Of a stretch of DNA of 8,984 bases, positions 6,134-8,984 are shown in pieces. Source of the DNA: Rhodoblastus sp. (GTDB lineage: Bacteria > Pseudomonadota > Alphaproteobacteria > Rhizobiales > Beijerinckiaceae); the NCBI GenBank assembly GCA_013693735.1, contig CP059255.1:3264630-3273613 (forward strand), given 5' to 3'. Within the stretch, counting starts at the first letter, position 1. Every line of letters starts with the position of its first letter. The position numbers and the translations under genes were made by a program. The notes beneath the pieces are model-generated. The model had not been told where the DNA came from, ran no database searches, and saw only the letters and a list, made by a program, of their open reading frames with translations.

Positions 6134-7024
6134 TCAGATCGGGAAATCGGCTCCCGGCCCGTAGACTGTGTAGGAGACCGCAGCGTCGATGATCATCGTA
6201 GCGCGCTGACGCCGAGGCGTCAGAGCGACGTCGTCGGCGAGGCTAGCCTCCGCTTCCGCATCTGTGGCGAGGCGCGTCACGCCATAGGCCCCTGCGGTGG
6301 CCGCCGCGCTCACCCATGCGCCGTTGATGAGCTTCAGTTCGCGTAACGGATCACTCTCCGCGCGGGAGTGATCATTGACGCGGTGGCCGTTCGGCGCGCT
6401 CGCCAGCGACCAGACGCCGATCCATTGCGCAATGCGCCCCGCAAAGCCGGTCCAGGCGCCGGACGGGGCCTGGCCGATCGCGTAGGTCGCGCCCTGTGCG
6501 GGGCTCACGGGCGGGACGTTGGCGACGCCATCGACGGTGAGCCATTGCGGCCTGACCTCGCGCCCAAGCGCGATCTGCGCTTGGGGATCCACGACGACGG
6601 TGAGCGCGGCGGGGTTCGCAACCGAGAGCTTGAGGCGATAGGTCGCGACGATCGCCTGCCCGCTCGTCGGCGCAGGCTTGTAACCATTGCCCATGCGCGC
6701 CAAAGCGATCAGCGTGCCGGCAGCGTCGAAAAGGCCGCACTCGGCGACCTGAAAGCCGTGCGAGGCCCGACCTTGGGCGTCGGGCGTGTCGGCCGGCAGG
6801 ATCGCGTCGATGATGATCGCGTTGTCGACCACGGCGACGCTGGCGATCGGCGCGCGATATTTTTCGCCTACCAAAGCGGTCTGCGAGGGAACAGGATCAT
6901 AGGGCGCGCCGCCGGCGTCGCCCCATGCGACCTGCGTGAGGACAAGATCGGCTCCGCCGGAGATGTCGGCGGCGATCTTGGCCTGACCCGCATTGGTGAT
7001 GAGCAGCCCTGTGACGGTCGCCAT
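6134..7024 (-). CDS. H: Tail fibre N-terminal piece (DUF3751-like attachment domain plus DUF2793-like segment)
   Basis: Residues 1 to about 148 match the phage tail-collar fibre N-terminal family (DUF3751): MATVTGLLITNAGQAKIA, VLTQVAWGDAGG.PY and FQVAECGLFDAAGTLIALA are characteristic. This part docks the fibre to the baseplate. Residues ~165-240 (PPVSPAQGATYAIG...SGAWTGFAGRIAQW...LINGAWV) resemble DUF2793. GVTRLATDAEAEA near 248-260 is the short repeat commonly found in fibre shafts. The ATG at 7024 overlaps a preceding TAA (TAATG) and has a GGGG about ten bases upstream. The stop at 6134 follows the CCC run 6143-6141 and probably is not the natural end. Intact up to that point. Confidence 0.85.
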   Translation of the reverse strand: MATVTGLLITNAGQAKIAADISGGADLVLTQVAWGDAGGAPYDPVPSQTALVGEKYRAPIASVAVVDNAIIIDAILPADTPDAQGRASHGFQVAECGLFDAAGTLIALARMGNGYKPAPTSGQAIVATYRLKLSVANPAALTVVVDPQAQIALGREVRPQWLTVDGVANVPPVSPAQGATYAIGQAPSGAWTGFAGRIAQWIGVWSLASAPNGHRVNDHSRAESDPLRELKLINGAWVSAAATAGAYGVTRLATDAEAEASLADDVALTPRRQRATMIIDAAVSYTVYGPGADFPI

Positions 7025-7077
7025 TATGCAGCCCCGATGGTGATGAGTTCGTCAATCAGCCCGCCGAAAGAGGTCAC
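7024..7077 (-). CDS. Possible 17-residue mini-ORF bridging gpI and tail fibre
   Basis: A GTG at 7077 overlaps the gpI stop as GTGA. The frame reads MTSFGGLIDELITIGAA and ends in TAA whose last base is the A of the fibre ATG (TAATG). The ORF thus fills the whole gap between the two genes with a coupling overlap at each end. It could be a translational-coupling leader or the remnant of a deleted gene. At this length it may also be chance; there is no separate ribosome-binding evidence beyond its position. Confidence 0.3.
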   Translation of the reverse strand: MTSFGGLIDELITIGAA

Positions 7078-7658
7078 CACAGCCCCTCAGGATTTTCGAT
7101 GGCGAAGACGTAAGGCTCGACGCCCACGATCTCTTCGCCGATGATGACGCCGCCGACGTCATAGCTGCCTTCGATCACGTCGCCTGCGCCGAAAAAGATC
7201 GCGCGTGATTTGGGCTTCGATGTCATCACCAGCGGTTTGATCGTCATCAGCACGCGCGCCACCTCGTCGAGGCGGGCGTTGACATGCACCTGCGCCGTGC
7301 CGCGCCGCCCGCGCGGAACCCGATCGAACCACTCGGTGATCTCGTAAGGCAGACGCGAGAGATCGAGCATCATCTCGACCGCGCGGCGCGTGCCCTTGCG
7401 GCGGTGATAGTCGGGGCTGTCGGCGATCGCCTGACGCTTGACCGTCTCCGGCCATGCCTCGTCCCAGACGTCGACGCTCATCGCCCAAGCGAGCCACGGC
7501 AACACCTGCGACGGGCAGCGCCACGCGTCCCAGATCGGCTCGATCACAGACGGGTCGATCGCGTCCAGGCAGGCCGACAGGCGCGCCAACTCCTGCTCCC
7601 ACGCGGTGTAGCCATCAGGCAGAAGATCGGCGGCGAGAGCGCTCATCGCATCTGTCAT
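7074..7658 (-). CDS. I: Tail protein I (P2 gpI-like baseplate protein)
   Basis: This gene encodes 194 residues; P2 gpI is about 176. It is a baseplate component acting with gpJ at the wedge. The visible signature is LPDGYTAWEQEL at the start, then WDAWRCPSQVLPWLAWAM (43-60), SVDVWDEAWPETVKRQAI and HRRKGTRRAVE (85-95), the conserved core of the gpI family. The start at 7658 is chosen over an in-frame upstream ATG at 7739 because it gives the family's usual N-terminus and overlaps the gpJ stop as ATGA, with GGGGTGG just upstream. The C-terminal stretch (IFFGAGDVIEGSYDVGGVIIGEE) is Gly-rich and beta-like. No frame break is seen. Translation is probably coupled to J. Confidence 0.9.
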   Translation of the reverse strand: MTDAMSALAADLLPDGYTAWEQELARLSACLDAIDPSVIEPIWDAWRCPSQVLPWLAWAMSVDVWDEAWPETVKRQAIADSPDYHRRKGTRRAVEMMLDLSRLPYEITEWFDRVPRGRRGTAQVHVNARLDEVARVLMTIKPLVMTSKPKSRAIFFGAGDVIEGSYDVGGVIIGEEIVGVEPYVFAIENPEGLW

Positions 7659-8731
7659 GCCGACCACCCCGCGCCGGTGATCTTCGTCGTGACCGACAGA
7701 GCGACGAGGCGCGGCGCGACGAAGAGATGCCGGGTCCATGCTAACGGCAGCGGCTGGAACGCGTCGGCCCCGACCAATGCCAGCGCGTCGTCAGTGTACC
7801 TGGCATCCGGCAGGTTGACGCCAAGCGCGGACGCGCCGAGGCGGATGTCGACGTCGATGATGTTGGGGTCGCCGCCCATCGCGACGCCCGCCAGCGTCTC
7901 CTCGCGAAACGCTCGGCCGATCAGCCATACAGGCCCGTCTTCGCCGTCGCCGATCCAGCGGAGCTGCCCCGCCGCATAGGCCGCGAGCCGCGTGCGCGCC
8001 GCGTCAGCCACGACGGTCGGCGACACGCCCGGCCGCACAGTCAGTTCAGCCCACAGGTCCCAGGCGAGCGGCGTTGCGCTCTCGACGATCACCTCGTCGG
8101 CGAGGGGCCGTATCTCGGAGCGTCGCAACGCCGTCCGCACGGCGTCGAGCAGGCCCGCATCCGCCCATCCATCGGACTGACGCGACAGGATGACGACCCG
8201 CACCGTCGGCGCGAGGCAGACGCCCTCATCCTCGCTATAGACCGCGACGTCGAGCACGTCGCCAGAGGCCGACAGCGCATGCCAGAGATAGGCTCCGACC
8301 GGCCCGGCCGTCGACCAGCTCTCCGGCGTCAGCGCGAGGCGCTGGCGATAGACCTCGTCGCCCTCCATCACGGCCGGCGTCGAGCCGGACGCCGGCGTGA
8401 TCACGCGGCGCGCGGCGCGGTAATAGGTGACGCCGATATGGTCGAGCGCGCGCCTCTTCGCGCCGGCGAGGGTCAGCGAGCGCAGCGCGTCGTTGACGCG
8501 CGCGCGCAACAGCGTCTCGCGCGTCGCCCCGACTTGCAGCACCGCCGAGGTCGGGTCGCTGTCGAGCTCCGCCCCGTCCAGCGCCGGCAAGGTCGGATCG
8601 AGGGCGCGGCGCTCGGACCAGCGTGCCGAGAACGTCGCGCGGTCGCGCGCCAGATAGCTTTCATAGGCGAGGGTTTCGAGCACGTCGCCGACCGGATAGG
8701 CGGCGAGGTCGATCGGCGTGAAGCGGCTCAT
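7655..8731 (-). CDS. J: Baseplate assembly protein J (P2 gpJ-like)
   Basis: This gene encodes 358 residues, the edge of the baseplate. The N-terminus (FTPIDLAAYPVGDVLETLAYE) and the LLRARVNDALRSLTLAGAKRRALDHIGV helix region are typical. The core of the Baseplate_J family is obvious: PAVMEGDEVYRQRLALTPESWSTAGPVGAY (residues ~119-150), then LWHALSASGDVLDVAVYSEDEG and RPLADEVIVESA. P2 gpJ is about 302 residues, so this one has an unusual extra C-terminal part of about 50 residues rich in aromatic and Leu residues (AFQPLPLAWTRHLFVAP). The start overlaps the gpW stop as ATGA, with GGAGAGGG at 8743-8736 upstream. No frame break is seen. Confidence 0.93.
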   Translation of the reverse strand: MSRFTPIDLAAYPVGDVLETLAYESYLARDRATFSARWSERRALDPTLPALDGAELDSDPTSAVLQVGATRETLLRARVNDALRSLTLAGAKRRALDHIGVTYYRAARRVITPASGSTPAVMEGDEVYRQRLALTPESWSTAGPVGAYLWHALSASGDVLDVAVYSEDEGVCLAPTVRVVILSRQSDGWADAGLLDAVRTALRRSEIRPLADEVIVESATPLAWDLWAELTVRPGVSPTVVADAARTRLAAYAAGQLRWIGDGEDGPVWLIGRAFREETLAGVAMGGDPNIIDVDIRLGASALGVNLPDARYTDDALALVGADAFQPLPLAWTRHLFVAPRLVALSVTTKITGAGWSA

Positions 8732-8984
8732 GCGGCCCTCTCCAATATCTTTGGAAAGAGCGTTTCAGCGGCTTCGAAATCGTCGTAATTTCCGAAGCGG
8801 CCCTCTGGGTAATAGAGCCCGCGCAGCTTGATCGCCAGCGATCCGGTGCGACCGACGGACGTCACGTCGAGACGGCGGATGCGATATTCGGCCTCCTGCG
8901 CATGCACGTCGATCACCATGTCGCGATAGAGTTCGAGCAGCAACCGCGGCGTCATCGCCCGACCGATCACGCGGATCGCGCGCG
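8728..8984 (-). CDS. W: Baseplate protein W (P2 gpW / T4 gp25-like), 5' end beyond window
   Basis: Only the C-terminal ~85 codons are visible; the frame stays open to the right edge, so the GTG at 8970 is probably internal. LLLELYRDMVIDVHAQEAEYRIRRLDVTS aligns in layout with the end of P2 gpW (helix, then 'EPRISLTRI' strand). SLAIKLRGLYYPEGRFGNYDD forms the last strands. The gp25-like family is a lysozyme-related wedge protein joining the sheath and baseplate. The stop overlaps the gpJ start by 4 nt, as expected for W-J order. Confidence 0.75.
   Translation of the reverse strand, partial: RAIRVIGRAMTPRLLLELYRDMVIDVHAQEAEYRIRRLDVTSVGRTGSLAIKLRGLYYPEGRFGNYDDFEAAETLFPKILERAA

Larger units (their letters stand above)
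5194..7024 (-). pseudogene. Tail fibre with DUF3751-like N-terminus and beta-helix C-terminus, two frame breaks (reconstructed gene)
   Basis: Three frames join into one protein of about 610 residues if one C is added to each of two CCC runs (6143-6141 and 5508-5506, minus strand). The corrected span is exactly 611 codons. At the first join the text becomes YTVYGPGADFPDLNAADRW, continuing to RRITKTGFVSLLLSAGKW and SHPNGDRIEIVGA. This matches a recurrent phage pattern where a 'tvyg..adf.dl..a..wl' segment leads into a beta-helix. At the second it becomes CNGSPGVLATDGGRIIAG. The gene sits right after gpI, where P2 has tail fibre gpH, so this is the side fibre that contacts the host. Shift direction is the same at both sites (one base lost each). 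Confidence 0.75.

Noticed and set aside
1119..7024. Programmed ribosomal frameshifting as the explanation of the breaks
   Set aside because: No X XXY YYZ slippery heptamer with a downstream structure is evident at the sites, shifts go in both directions, and eight programmed events in three genes are not credible.
1119..7024. Phase variation of the receptor-binding proteins by homopolymer slippage
   Set aside because: The tracts are only 3-5 nt, far shorter than known phase-variable runs, and several must change at once to restore one protein.
1119..7024. Invertible tail-fibre cassette (Gin/Cin type)
   Set aside because: No invertase gene, no paired crossover-like inverted repeats and no duplicated fibre ends in opposite orientation were seen.
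7659..7739. Upstream in-frame start for gpI at 7739
   Set aside because: The extra 27 residues are Arg-rich and overlap gpJ by 85 bases; the start at 7658 gives the family N-terminus and a 4-nt ATGA overlap.
1..8984. tRNA, CRISPR array, insertion sequence, attachment site or origin
   Set aside because: I saw no cloverleaf, regularly spaced repeats, transposase or terminal inverted repeats; the window is filled by tail genes.

Overview
This window is part of the tail module of a P2-like, contractile-tailed phage or prophage. Every gene I can support lies on the minus strand, so transcription runs from the right edge to the left. The order is baseplate W, baseplate J, tail protein I, tail fibre, fibre/spike accessory genes, sheath FI. 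This matches the classical P2 order W-J-I-H-(G)-FI. The DNA is very GC-rich, and codons end mostly in G or C. The tail-fibre style (DUF3751-like N-terminus, DUF2793-like middle, pectate-lyase-3/beta-helix spike, collagen-like plus Ala-rich coiled coil) suggests an alphaproteobacterial host, but no host marker gene is present, so this is only a guess.

Layout from right to left. 8984-7074 holds the C-terminal part of gpW, complete gpJ and complete gpI, joined by 4-nt ATGA overlaps and undamaged. 7077-7024 is a possible 17-codon mini-ORF bridging gpI and the fibre gene. 7024-5194 is a tail-fibre/beta-helix gene of about 610 residues when repaired, now split over three frames. 5190-4818 is a small beta-domain protein with one frame break. 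4818-4315 is an intact Ala-rich coiled-coil protein with a collagen-like start. 4322-1119 is a very large tail spike of about 1066 residues when repaired. It has a Sec-type signal peptide and two pectate-lyase-like/beta-helix regions, and is now spread over several frames. After an 80-base spacer with a hairpin, palindromes and a strong Shine-Dalgarno, 1038-1 encodes most of the tail sheath.

The main observation is that eight frame breaks interrupt the receptor-binding genes (7024-1119), while W, J, I and the visible sheath have none. Six of the eight lie in C/G runs of 3-5 nt, one in a GC dinucleotide run and one at a CC pair. Each is healed by a one-base change (or two bases in the dinucleotide run). 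All three repaired lengths come out as whole numbers of codons, and the repaired joins read as sensible fibre protein. The cause may be sequencing or assembly indels, or real decay of a prophage receptor-binding module. I cannot separate these from one sequence.

Together the genes would build the baseplate wedge (W, J, I), attach side fibres and a depolymerase-like spike for host surface recognition, and form the contractile sheath. The window contains no lysis, capsid, integrase, tRNA or CRISPR features. I found no clearly new defence or regulatory system. Apart from the 80-base spacer before the sheath gene there is no non-coding stretch worth noting.
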